From: Haliea sp.
GTDB lineage: Bacteria > Pseudomonadota > Gammaproteobacteria > Pseudomonadales > Halieaceae
DNA: 64,000 bases
NCBI GenBank assembly: GCA_016704305.1
Contig: JADJAL010000026.1
Location: 29,338 to 93,337 of the forward strand
Direction: 5' to 3'
Of the stretch, positions 17,972-26,962 are shown piece by piece. Each line of letters opens with the position of its first letter. Position 1 is the stretch's first letter. Position numbers and translations under genes: made by a program. Under the pieces are notes generated by a model. The model ran no database searches, had not been told where the DNA came from, and saw only the letters and a program-made list of their open reading frames with translations.

Positions 17972-18965
17972 GGTGTCCTGCACTTGTGGGGGTGATGCTG
18001 CTCGCCGGAATCCGCTGGCGCAATTTGCGTTGTAGTGGGGTACGCAATTCGCGGATGGTACACGTGATCTGTTGTCGCAACCAGTTGTGCAACGATGAAC
18101 TCGCTGTGCGCTTGTGTGTCACCAGTGCGTAATGGATATCCAGCTGCGTTTCACGCGGCATGGGTAGGCCAGTGATGCCAACAGTGGCGCCGTCCTGTTG
18201 CAGCAGGTACGCCGGCGCAGGCAGAAAGTAATCACTCAGGCGCAGCAGTTCCAGGGCGGTCAACAAATGGGATATTTCCAGTGTTGCCAGTGGGTGGTCG
18301 CTGACAGGCAGTGACGTGCCTGCATAGTGCTGGACTTCCAGTTGTTCCTGTGAAGAAGCGTACAACTTGATCAGGGGGAAGGTCGTAAGCCGCTCCCACG
18401 TAACATCACCGATTGTCAACGGGTGGTCGTCTCTGACCAGGATGGCCAGAGGGCTGTGTCCCAGTTCCTCCACCCGGTAGTCTTTGCCATAGTGGGCTTG
18501 CTTGACCTGGATAGCGAAATCGAGGTTGCCCAAAGCCAGGGCTTCCAGCGGATTTTCGATACGCGTGATAACGCGGATCTTGAGTCGCGGCGCACTGACG
18601 CTGAGTTGGGCTAAAAGCCTTGGCAACAGCGTAAGACCTACATGCTCGGACAGGGCGAGGGTGATTTCGCCTTGAACAGCACGCGGATCGAAGCCCGGTT
18701 CTGACAGCAAGTGCGAAATGTCACCGAGAATCTCACCCAGTCTGGCCGCAAGCTCAAGCGCCCTCGGCGTGGGCTGCATACCGCGACTGCTGCGGGTAAA
18801 CAGCGCATCGTTGAACAGTACGCGCAGCCGTGTGAGTGTTTTGCTCATGGCCGGTTGGGTAATGAACAAGCGCTCAGCGGCGCGAGAAACGCTTCGTTCC
18901 TCCAATAAAACCTGCAATGAAATCAACAGGTTGAGATCTACCTTGTTAAATTCCCGTGTGTCCAT
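17949..18965 (-). CDS. LysR-family transcriptional regulator
   Basis: 338 residues. N-terminal winged HTH (about 8-67) with FNKVDLNLLISLQVLLEERSV and RAAERLFITQPAMSKTLTRL, followed by a substrate-binding-like effector domain (about 95-300). A basic, unusual C-terminal extension of ~30 residues overlaps the tatD start. LysR regulators usually control themselves and a divergent target; the divergent side holds no protein gene for over 2 kb on the plus strand, only a candidate RNA. Effector unknown. Confidence 0.9.
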   Translation of the reverse strand: MDTREFNKVDLNLLISLQVLLEERSVSRAAERLFITQPAMSKTLTRLRVLFNDALFTRSSRGMQPTPRALELAARLGEILGDISHLLSEPGFDPRAVQGEITLALSEHVGLTLLPRLLAQLSVSAPRLKIRVITRIENPLEALALGNLDFAIQVKQAHYGKDYRVEELGHSPLAILVRDDHPLTIGDVTWERLTTFPLIKLYASSQEQLEVQHYAGTSLPVSDHPLATLEISHLLTALELLRLSDYFLPAPAYLLQQDGATVGITGLPMPRETQLDIHYALVTHKRTASSSLHNWLRQQITCTIRELRTPLQRKLRQRIPASSITPTSAGHHEQQTTA

Positions 18966-18987
18966 CGCGCTATATATGAATTGAATT

Positions 18988-19000
18988 CATGTAATACATG
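18988..19000. promoter_or_regulatory. Candidate LysR operator (palindrome)
   Basis: CATGTAATACATG is a perfect 6+1+6 palindrome 23 bp upstream of the lysR start. Its AT-rich dyad form (ATGTA-N-TACAT) is similar to LysR-type binding sites. Assignment to this regulator rests on position only. Confidence 0.45.
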
Positions 19001-19047
19001 TATTTAATGCATTGGAAACATATCATAGCGAAATCTACTATTAGGGC

Positions 19048-19166
19048 AACTCCTGCCATCGCCCCATCTTCGCGGGCGTGTTGGTGAACGCATTCGCTGC
19101 ACACTGAATGGCAAACCGTCCGGTCCTTGAGAGTTGTTGAAAACCCGCCGTTGGCGGGTTTTTTTT
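19048..19166 (+). ncRNA. Candidate small RNA divergent from lysR
   Basis: A promoter-like pair TTGGAA (19013-19018), 17-bp spacer, TACTAT (19036-19041) would start a transcript near 19048, and a strong terminator ends it at 19166. No protein frame fits between. A divergent target of the LysR regulator is possible. The promoter match is only four of six in each box, so confidence is modest. Confidence 0.4.
19142..19166. terminator. Strong rho-independent terminator, probably bidirectional
   Basis: Stem AACCCGCC/GGCGGGTT around GTT, followed on the plus strand by a T run to 19166. On the minus strand the stem is followed by TTTT, so it can also terminate the wax-ester synthase gene, which ends at 19289. 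Confidence 0.9.
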
Positions 19167-19288
19167 GCGTGGAAATTAGCGTGTGGACGCGCTGTGACGA
19201 ACTGCGAGCGGGCGCTAGAGCGGCTGACTTACCCCTAGACTATGAGCCGGAGTGCGACCGCGAAGCGGGTAACGTGTACATCGGTTGG

Positions 19289-21064
19289 CTACTGGAGTTT
19301 TGGCCTCGCTGCACCCGGCGCCCGCCGACCAAGCTTAGGTCGCGGCACTGCTGATCCCGGTCCGGGTTTGCGGATACTTCGCTTTTTGGCCTTACCGTCA
19401 CTGCTGCGTTTAGTCGTGCTTTTGGCTTTGGCTTTGGCTGTGCTCGCTGGCGGCCTTTTTTTGCTGCCCGATGCGGTTTTGGCCACAGGTCTGGATTTTA
19501 CGGGTGGGCGCTGGCTGGCAGGCGTTTTGGCATGTAATTTCGGGACGGCATGTTCCTGCCCACGATTGATACTGCGTGCTCGCTTGGGCGACTCAATTTT
19601 TGCCTTCGCCGTTGCTTCGGCACTCATGGTCTGCGTACCCCCCGAGTTCACCGCAGCGGCGTACAGCTCCTCATACGATGCAACCAGGCAATCGTGATAG
19701 AACTCAGGATCCGGCATGATGTCCCGATCCGCCAGCACGGACAGGGTTATTTTCCCGAAATAACTGAATACCAGATGGAAGATCCCCATGCCAGGCGTGA
19801 GAACGCCCAGGGCGTAGTAATCCACCATCCGTGCACCGGCACAATACAGTGGGAAATCCGGGCCTGGCACATTCGAAATGCAGGTCGAGATGTTCATCGG
19901 TATATGCCTGGACAGTTCATTGCGCGACCAGAACCCGGCGACTGCTTTAGAAATCACCGGAGCAAAAACGCCGGCGAGTTTCAGCGCGTCCACCATGGGG
20001 CTGGATTCGCTGCCGGCTTTGGCAACTTCTGTCGATTCCCTGATCGCGATGACGCGTGCCACAGGGTCAGCGACATCGGTGTGCAACGAGGCGAATATCG
20101 AGCCGACCTGGTTGTTTTCCTCCGTATCGCCGCGACGTGTGCGCATATTCAACGGCAGCGTAGCCGCCAATGAGCCTTGCGCAGGTGCCTCACCCTTGGC
20201 TGTGAGATAACGCAGCAGCGCGCCGCTGATGACACCCAGTGCGACATCATTGACCGTAACGCCGGTCGCGTTCTTGATGTCCTTGAAGCCATCCAGCGGA
20301 AATTCCGCTGCATCAAACACGCGGTGCGGCCCAACCGGTTTGTTGAGAATGGTTTTTGGGGCGCTGATGTCGGGTGCAGGAATCTGCTTGCGAGCGATGT
20401 CCAGCGCATATTTGCTCAGGTCGCGCGCGCTGCGCGCCGAACCGGTAATGAGTTGTACCGTATTCTTGACGCTGTTGATGGTAGCCTTGGTCAGCAGTTC
20501 GCCGACCGACGGCGTGGTGTCTACGAGGCGGGGCTCGTTCCCGGAATTGCTCGAATAATCCGGATTCGGCACCAGATCGTGCAATGCCGTCATGAAGGAG
20601 GCGCCACCGGCCCCGTCGACAAGGGAATGGTGCATCTTGGTATAGACGGCAAAGCAGCCTTTGGGAAGGTTGGGTATGTTGTCCAGACCCTCAATAATGT
20701 ATGCCTCCCACAGCGGACGGGACATATCCAATGGCCGGGAGTGGAGGCGGGCGGTCTGGATGCACAACTGTCGCCAGTCACCCGGCTCGGGCAGGGCGAT
20801 ATGCCGCAAGTGGAATTCCACGTCGAAGTTGGCATCTTTTACCCAGTAAGGTCGGTCCAGTCCGCCGGGTACCTCGACCAGGCGCGTACGAAACAGTGGT
20901 AGATCGCCCAGGCGTCGTTCAAAACTGGCGATTACGTCCTTGAAGCGAACAAAGCCACCGGGGGCTGTGGAAGGGTCGTATATGCCCAGTCCACCCACGT
21001 GCTGCGGTGTGTTGGTCTGCTCCAGATTGACGAACGCTGAATCGAGTATTCCCAACTGTTTCAT
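19289..21064 (-). CDS. Wax ester synthase/diacylglycerol acyltransferase with basic C-terminal tail
   Basis: 591 residues. The N-terminus MKQLGILDSAFVNLEQ is typical of WS/DGAT enzymes, which esterify fatty alcohols or diacylglycerol with acyl-CoA to make storage lipid. The catalytic HHxxxDG motif appears as MHHSLVDGAGG near residue 140, and PLNMRTRRGD plus the NISTCISNVPGP region near 400 follow. The core ends near residue 480. The last ~110 residues are Lys/Arg/Ala/Pro/Ser-rich (for example STAKAKAKSTTKRSSDGKAK) and unlike the family; they resemble histone H1-like or phasin-like basic tails. No frameshift is needed to explain the tail. The gene stands alone. Confidence 0.92.
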   Translation of the reverse strand: MKQLGILDSAFVNLEQTNTPQHVGGLGIYDPSTAPGGFVRFKDVIASFERRLGDLPLFRTRLVEVPGGLDRPYWVKDANFDVEFHLRHIALPEPGDWRQLCIQTARLHSRPLDMSRPLWEAYIIEGLDNIPNLPKGCFAVYTKMHHSLVDGAGGASFMTALHDLVPNPDYSSNSGNEPRLVDTTPSVGELLTKATINSVKNTVQLITGSARSARDLSKYALDIARKQIPAPDISAPKTILNKPVGPHRVFDAAEFPLDGFKDIKNATGVTVNDVALGVISGALLRYLTAKGEAPAQGSLAATLPLNMRTRRGDTEENNQVGSIFASLHTDVADPVARVIAIRESTEVAKAGSESSPMVDALKLAGVFAPVISKAVAGFWSRNELSRHIPMNISTCISNVPGPDFPLYCAGARMVDYYALGVLTPGMGIFHLVFSYFGKITLSVLADRDIMPDPEFYHDCLVASYEELYAAAVNSGGTQTMSAEATAKAKIESPKRARSINRGQEHAVPKLHAKTPASQRPPVKSRPVAKTASGSKKRPPASTAKAKAKSTTKRSSDGKAKKRSIRKPGPGSAVPRPKLGRRAPGAARPKLQ

Positions 21065-21196
21065 AATGTCTCTAGGCCCTCGGGCGGCAACTATTGAATT
21101 TAATTGAGAAGGTAGATCAGTCGCGTGAAATTGTCATCGTCTAATTGGCTTATGCACCGGGGTTCGGCACTTCCGCAGAGCGGCTTGCAGTCCAGC

Positions 21197-21772
21197 CTAG
21201 GCATTCTCCAGCACCATCAGTGCGCCGGAGGCTTTTACGGGTGAGTGCGTTTGCCATTCAATGGTCTCGGCGCAGTGGCGAGTTGCGCAGCGACTGGCCA
21301 TGTCGTGGAATGTGGGACGCTCGGGATCGGCGATCACGATATGTTTCACACCGGCCTTTATGGCACGGTTTACCATATTGAATACGGGGTCGACCAGCTC
21401 GTCCCAGAAGCAGATGTCCGCAGCGATTAACATGTCGAACTGGGAGAGCTGTCGTGTGGTGAGTTTCTCGAAGGTCGACACCAGAGGGGTCGTCGCCACT
21501 CCATTCAGCGTTGCCGTGGCTTCCAGAAACGGGAAAACGTCCGGGTCCGCATCCACTGAGGTGACTTGCGAGCCAAGCGTCTTCGCGCACCAGATTCCCG
21601 AGATGCCCCAGCCGCAGCCCACGTCAATCACTGTCTTGCAATGCGCAGGGCGATGCTTGTTCAGGTAGTCGATAAGCAAAAGGCTGGATTTCCACAACTT
21701 ATTGCCATGAATGGAGGGAGATATACCCTGGCGTTTCACCTGGCGGATAAGCGGATGAGCATTGGTAGGCAT
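21197..21772 (-). CDS. Class I SAM-dependent methyltransferase
   Basis: 191 residues from ATG 21772; a GTG at 21832 would add 20 unconserved residues. SAM-binding motif I is TVIDVGCGWGISGIWCA, an acidic residue closes strand 2 (VTSVDAD), and motif IV is FDMLIAADICFWDELV. This arrangement resembles the nicotinamide N-methyltransferase-like/METTL21 protein-methyltransferase group. Substrate unknown. Divergent from the TetR gene. Confidence 0.8.
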   Translation of the reverse strand: MPTNAHPLIRQVKRQGISPSIHGNKLWKSSLLLIDYLNKHRPAHCKTVIDVGCGWGISGIWCAKTLGSQVTSVDADPDVFPFLEATATLNGVATTPLVSTFEKLTTRQLSQFDMLIAADICFWDELVDPVFNMVNRAIKAGVKHIVIADPERPTFHDMASRCATRHCAETIEWQTHSPVKASGALMVLENA

Positions 21773-22049
21773 AGTTACGCCGCGAAAGCGGTGTCCGGTG
21801 CGTGGCTTGCTGGGTTTCAATGGATACCTCACTAATTGCCGTTGGCGTATTCACTGGCGCGAATGCGCATAGGGGCTGTTCGGATATGAGCTACAAAGCT
21901 TGGTATTGTGTCATCGTACTGCGCACCGCGCTAGCGTGCTGGCGTCCCGTGCAGGCGCTTATGGGGCACTGGCAGAGGTCGACTTGCTGCGCTACGATGG
22001 CGACAATGCTTTCTAGAGATAAGAACAGACCAATGGAGAGGTCGTCGTG

Positions 22050-22694
22050 ATGGCTGTCAGGCAAAGTGTTGAACTGTTGGAGAAAAACAAGCCGCAGCAG
22101 GATCGGGCCAAGCGCACCTACGAAGCTATTCTCGCCGCAGCAGCTGAATTGCTGGTTGAGGTGGGTGTGGAGCGGATTTCCACCAACCTTGTAGCCGAAA
22201 GAGCGGGTATCACGGTGCCTGCGCTGTACCGCTATTTCCCCAATAAGTATGCAGTCCTGAACGCGCTTGGCGCAGTGTTGATGGATAAGCAGAATGCCGT
22301 TTTCCAGCAGTGGATGGATCACCACCTTGCAAATGGCGATCCGCAGCTCCTTGTGGATAATGTATACGAGTTACTGCAGCGCACCTATGATGTAACGCGT
22401 GAACAAATGGGTGGACTGGAGGTCGTGCAGGCGTTGCGCGCCGTGGCACCCCTGCAGGAGGTAAGGCTCGCTTCGCACAGGGTTGTGGCAAACCAGTTCG
22501 CCATGATCGTGGGGGAATTATTGGGGCGGCCCATCGATGATCTGGTCAAGACCCAGACCAGGCTCACGATCGACACCGGCTACGCGATCGTGGAGATGGC
22601 CCTGGAGGATGATTCCCTGCCTACGGAAACGCTGCTGCGCGAGGGTTCACGCATGATACAACGCTATTGGCAGGACGCTCTGTCCAGTAGTTGA
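22050..22694 (+). CDS. TetR-family transcriptional regulator
   Basis: 214 residues from ATG 22050 (GTG 22047 also in frame), with GGAGAGG about 8 bases upstream. N-terminal HTH: RTYEAILAAAAELLVEVGVERISTNLVAERAGITVPALYRYFPNK by region (about 22-66), then a helical ligand domain. It probably represses a neighbouring gene, perhaps the divergent methyltransferase. Ligand unknown. Confidence 0.9.
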   Translation: MAVRQSVELLEKNKPQQDRAKRTYEAILAAAAELLVEVGVERISTNLVAERAGITVPALYRYFPNKYAVLNALGAVLMDKQNAVFQQWMDHHLANGDPQLLVDNVYELLQRTYDVTREQMGGLEVVQALRAVAPLQEVRLASHRVVANQFAMIVGELLGRPIDDLVKTQTRLTIDTGYAIVEMALEDDSLPTETLLREGSRMIQRYWQDALSSS

Positions 22695-22703
22695 GCACGT
22701 CAA

Positions 22704-23126
22704 TCAGTCTTCACCCACGACATCATCCGCCTGCGGGCCCTTCTCACTGTCGGCCACCACGAAACTGACGCTTTGACCATCGCGCAAGCCACGTCGTCCC
22801 TCGCCGCGAATGGAACGAAAGTGGACAAAAATCTCCTCGCCGTTTTCCCTGACGATAAAGCCAAATCCCTTCGAGCTGTTGAACCACTTCACTGTGCCGC
22901 GCTCACGAATACCATGCTGGGTCGACGGGGGCTGGGCAAACGTTTCGCTCTGGGGATGGGTCGACACCTGACTGTTACGCACAATCAATGCGGTGCTGGC
23001 TGTGGCGAGAAAAAAAGCGAGAAGCAGCCGCAGATCAAAGAGCTCGCCCGATAACAGTACGGAGGTCAGCGTGGACGCTATCGTGGCGACAATGAAGCTG
23101 AGAAGCAGCTTGGCAAAAAGACCCAT
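22704..23126 (-). CDS. Membrane-anchored cold-shock-domain protein
   Basis: 140 residues. Two N-terminal hydrophobic segments (about 3-25 and 32-50), a short hydrophilic linker, then a complete cold-shock domain (about 74-138) with the RNP motifs KGFGFIV and IFVHFRSI. Cold-shock domains bind single-stranded RNA or DNA. The topology would put the domain in the cytoplasm, tethered to the inner membrane. It lies downstream of a soluble Csp on the same strand, suggesting domain duplication plus acquisition of an anchor. Confidence 0.85.
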   Translation of the reverse strand: MGLFAKLLLSFIVATIASTLTSVLLSGELFDLRLLLAFFLATASTALIVRNSQVSTHPQSETFAQPPSTQHGIRERGTVKWFNSSKGFGFIVRENGEEIFVHFRSIRGEGRRGLRDGQSVSFVVADSEKGPQADDVVGED

Positions 23127-23280
23127 CGGTTTCCTCCGAATAATTTACCGTGACAGGATGGCTGGGATTGATACGCCGCGCATTCTAGCACCAATAGTGA
23201 TGCGAGGCAGGTTTTACCAGTGCGGCATTGCCTGTAGCTGGACCAAACGATTGTCTACCGGGCGGTCCCAGGCGTGTTGA

Positions 23281-23303
23281 GGTACCGCAGGCGCTGCGGC
23301 ACC
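23281..23303 (-). terminator. Hairpin just after the csp stop codon
   Basis: GGTACCGCAG/CTGCGGCACC forms a 10-bp stem (one wobble pair on the transcribed minus strand) around GCG, starting three bases after the csp stop. There is no T tract, so it may terminate weakly or protect the 3' end of the mRNA. Confidence 0.4.
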
Positions 23304-23306
23304 GGC

Positions 23307-23519
23307 TCAGACCTTCTGCACGTTCTCGGCTTGAAGGCCTTTGGGACCCTCTACCAACGTGAATTCCACAGCCTGTCCCTCATTGAGTGTGCGGAAACCC
23401 TCACCCTGAATGGATCTGAAGTGAACGAAAACGTCATCTTCGCCTTCTTGTCGAGTGATGAAGCCAAACCCTTTCGCGTTGTTGAACCATTTGACCGTGC
23501 CGCTGTGTCGATCACTCAT
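23307..23519 (-). CDS. Cold-shock protein, CspA family
   Basis: 70 residues, a single OB-fold cold-shock domain: [16 protein letters not shown] (RNP1) and DVFVHFRSI (RNP2), ending GLQAENVQ. Acts as an RNA chaperone in the cytoplasm. Located 73 bp downstream of valS with its own leader. Very similar in the core to the anchored cold-shock protein encoded next. Confidence 0.95.
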   Translation of the reverse strand: MSDRHSGTVKWFNNAKGFGFITRQEGEDDVFVHFRSIQGEGFRTLNEGQAVEFTLVEGPKGLQAENVQKV

Positions 23520-23592
23520 ACGCTCTCCCTCGGATTAACCCATTTCTTATAGTATTTGTCAGCTGCAACCTGACACCGGTTAATGTCTGACG

Positions 23593-26362
23593 TCATATGT
23601 TCCCGATGCGTCGTAACTGCTCCTGCAGTGTTTCCAGCGCTTGTTCTTGCGCTTGTAATTTCTCCTGCTCCTTGTTGACGACGGCGGCTGGCGCTTTGTC
23701 GATGAAGGCTGCGTTACCCAGCTTTCCCCGCAGACGAGACACCTCGATATCCAGTTTGCTGATTTCCTTTTCCAGGCGGCTGATTTCTGCTTCCTTGTCC
23801 ACCAGGCCGGCGATGGGCACAAGTATCTCCAACTCACCCGCCAGTGCCGTCGCCGCCATCGGTACTTCAGCGCCCTCCGCCAGCCAGTCGATACTGGCCA
23901 GTTTAGCCAGCTTTACAAGGTATTGCGAATTTTCCGCCAGTCTCCGCCGGTCATCGGCGCTGCCGTTGCGCAGCAATACAGTGAGTGCTTTTCCGGGTGG
24001 GATATTCATTTCCCCGCGAATATTCCTGATGCCGATGATGACAGCCTTGAGCCACTCAATATCGTCGTTCGCGCGGGTATCGATACGGCCATTGTCCGCC
24101 GTTGGATAGGGCTGCAACATTATAGTCTGGCCGGATTTCCCAGCGAGCGGGGCGACTGTTTGCCAGATCTCCTCGGTAATAAACGGCATCATCGGATGCA
24201 ACAGGCGCAGCCAGGTTTCAAGTACTTGAATCAGTGTCTGGCGCGTGCCGCGCTTTGCCGCTGCGGGGGACTCTTCATCCCAGAGGATGGGTTTGGATAG
24301 CTCAAGATACCAGTCGCAGTAATCATTCCAGATGAATTCGTACAGCGCCGAGCTGGCCAGGTCGAAACGATAGTTGCTGAAGGCGCGCGCCACTTCCGCA
24401 GCCGTAGCCTGCACCCTGCCGACGATCCAGCGGTCGGCAAGGCTGAGTTCCACGGTGGACGCGCTTGCGATACCGCAGTCCTCATGCTCGCAGTTCATCA
24501 ACACATAGCGCGCCGCGTTCCAGATCTTGTTGCAGAAGTTGCGGTAGCCCTCTATGCGGCCTATGTCGAACTTGATGTCCCTGCCCGTTGATGCCAGCGA
24601 GAAATAGGTGAAGCGCAGCGCATCGGTGCCATAGGACGCGATACCTTCCGGGAACTGTCGGCGCGTGGCTTTTTCGATTTTCGCCGCCAGTTGCGGCTGC
24701 ATCAGGCCGGCGGTGCGCTTGGCCACCAGTTCATCCAGGGTGATGCCGTCGATCAGGTCGATGGGGTCGATCACATTGCCCTTGGATTTTGACATTTTCT
24801 GGCCTTCGGCGTCGCGCACCAGGCCGTGGACATACACGGTGTGAAAAGGCACCTCATCGCGAAAATGCAGGGTCATCATGATCATGCGGGCGACCCAGAA
24901 GAAAATAATGTCGAAACCGGTAACCAGCACGGAACTCGGGTGGAAGAGCGCCAGCTCCTCGGTCTCTTCCGGCCAACCCAATGTCGAGAACGTCCACAGC
25001 GCGGAGGAGAACCAGGTGTCGAGGACGTCCTCATCCTGGCGCAGTACAACCGCGTCGGCCAACGCGTGTTCGCCGCGCACGGCCGCCTCGCTTTCGCCGA
25101 CATAGATATTGCCCTCGGCATCGTACCAGGCGGGGATACGGTGCCCCCACCACAGCTGTCGGCTGATGCACCAGTCCTGGATGTCGCGCATCCACGCAAA
25201 GTAGGTGTTCTCCCACTGCTTGGGGACGAACTGGATATCCCCGTTCTCGACCGCGGCGATGGCCGGCTTTGCCATTGCCCTGGCATCCACATACCACTGG
25301 TCGGTGAGGTAGGGCTCGATGACGACGCCGGAGCGGTCGCCGCGCGGAACTTTCAGTCGGTGCTCCTCCACCTTGTCGAGCAGGCCAAGCGCCTGCATAT
25401 CGGCGACCACCTGCTGGCGCGCCGCGAATCGGTCCAGTCCCTGATACGCCAGTGGCGCGGCATCGCTGATGGCCGCATCGTCGTTGAAGATGTTGATCAT
25501 CGGCAGGCCATGCCGGCGGCCAATCGCGTAATCATTGAAATCGTGGGCCGGTGTTATCTTCAGGCAACCCGTGCCGAACTCGCGGTCGACGTAGTCGTCG
25601 GCGATAACCGGAATCGTCCGATCACACAGCGGCAACTGCACCATACGTCCTATCAGGTGAGCGTAGCGTTCATCGTCCGGGTGCACGGCCACCGCGCAGT
25701 CGCCGAGCATGGTTTCCGGGCGAGTGGTCGCGACGGTCAGGTGGCCCTCGCCACCCGCCAGCGGGTAATTGAAATGCCACAGGTGGCCCTGTTCTTCCTC
25801 GGAGATCACCTCCAGGTCGGAAATGGCGGTGTGCAATGCAGGGTCCCAGTTCACCAGGCGCTGGCCACGGTAAATCAGGCCTTCCCGATAGAGTCGAATA
25901 AACACTTCCTGCACCGCGGCACTGAGCCCCGGGTCCATCGTGAAGCGCTCGCGCGACCAGTCCAGCGAGGGAGCCGAGGCGCCGCAGTTGCCGGGTGATG
26001 GTGCCGCCGGATTCCTCTTTCCACTGCCAGACTTTTTCTACAAACTTCTCGCGTCCCAGGTCGCGGCGGTTAATACCCTGCGCGGCCAACTGTCGCTCCA
26101 CCACCATTTGTGTCGCGATGCCTGCGTGATCGGTGCCAACCTGCCACAACGTGTTGTAGCCCAGCATGCGATGGTAGCGAATCAGGGCGTCCATGATCGC
26201 CTCCTGAAAGCCGTGCCCCATGTGCAGGCTGCCTGTGACGTTCGGCGGTGGGATCATAATGCTGTAGGCCTTGTCGCCGCCCTGGGGCGCAAAATAGCCC
26301 TTGGCTTCCCATTCCTGGTACCAACGGGCTTCCAGTTCAGCGGGTTTGAACGTCTTATCCAT
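23593..26362 (-). CDS. valS: Valyl-tRNA synthetase, split by a one-base insertion
   Basis: Charges tRNA-Val. Read from ATG 26362, the frame holds [15 protein letters not shown] (HIGH motif) and runs to [13 protein letters not shown]; it then breaks, and the rest of the protein continues in the next frame ([12 protein letters not shown]... [12 protein letters not shown] ...). Removing one G from the GGG at 25969-25971 joins the two into about 922 residues, the usual length, ending in the ValS C-terminal coiled coil (about 850-915). An essential enzyme is unlikely to be broken, so this is probably a consensus error. Last of pepA-holC-valS in transcription order. Confidence 0.95.
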
Positions 26363-26542
26363 AAAAGGTGAATCCGGGAATTATTTAGCGAGAAGCCAGC
26401 CCCGAAACGCGGGGCGACGCGAGCGGGGCATTATACGGTAGAGGCGTCGGTACCGGAATCGCGGCGAGCGTGATCGGGTCGGCTATTTACGTCTCTGTGC
26501 CGCCTGTGACTATCGATAGCGCCAGCACTGCATCGGCACACT

Positions 26543-26962
26543 CTAGAGATCGTGCTTTTCCAACTGGTAACCGCGCGCTTTGTAGAACTTCCAGGATTCG
26601 CGCAGCGCGGCAAGGCTGTCCGGCTCTTGCGTGACGACCTCGGCCACGCGCTGGAAGCGACTGAAAAATGCAGGGATGGCCAACTGCAGGTTAATCAGCA
26701 GATCGTTGTGATTCTCCGGTTCCTGACCCCAGCCGATTGCGATGGTGTCAGAGTGCTCGTGCCCGTGCAGTCCATGCGGGAGGAAGCTGGTGGAGCGGTG
26801 GGTCCACAACAGTTCGTCGAGCGCACGCGCTTGAGCTTCATCGGCAGCGTTGATAAAAATCCGATGTCCGCGTTGGAAGGCCTTGTCCGCGAGGCGAGCA
26901 GCCACGTGTAGCCGCTGCCCCGGCGCAGTGTTTTGCACTACGTAAAACCCTACCAATGTCAT
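26543..26962 (-). CDS. holC: DNA polymerase III chi subunit
   Basis: 139 residues from ATG 26962, which overlaps the pepA stop in an ATGA junction (the longer open frame upstream lies inside pepA). Typical HolC features: the N-terminal FYVVQN strand, ADKAFQRGHRIFINAADEAQARALDELLW, then the strand ending SFLPHG. Chi pairs with psi in the clamp loader and contacts SSB. The pepA-holC-valS order is conserved in gammaproteobacteria. Confidence 0.94.
   Translation of the reverse strand: MTLVGFYVVQNTAPGQRLHVAARLADKAFQRGHRIFINAADEAQARALDELLWTHRSTSFLPHGLHGHEHSDTIAIGWGQEPENHNDLLINLQLAIPAFFSRFQRVAEVVTQEPDSLAALRESWKFYKARGYQLEKHDL

Noticed and set aside
24826..25998. 390-codon open frame on the plus strand
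   Set aside because: It is antisense to valS, shows only a GC-rich codon shadow and has no recognisable domain.
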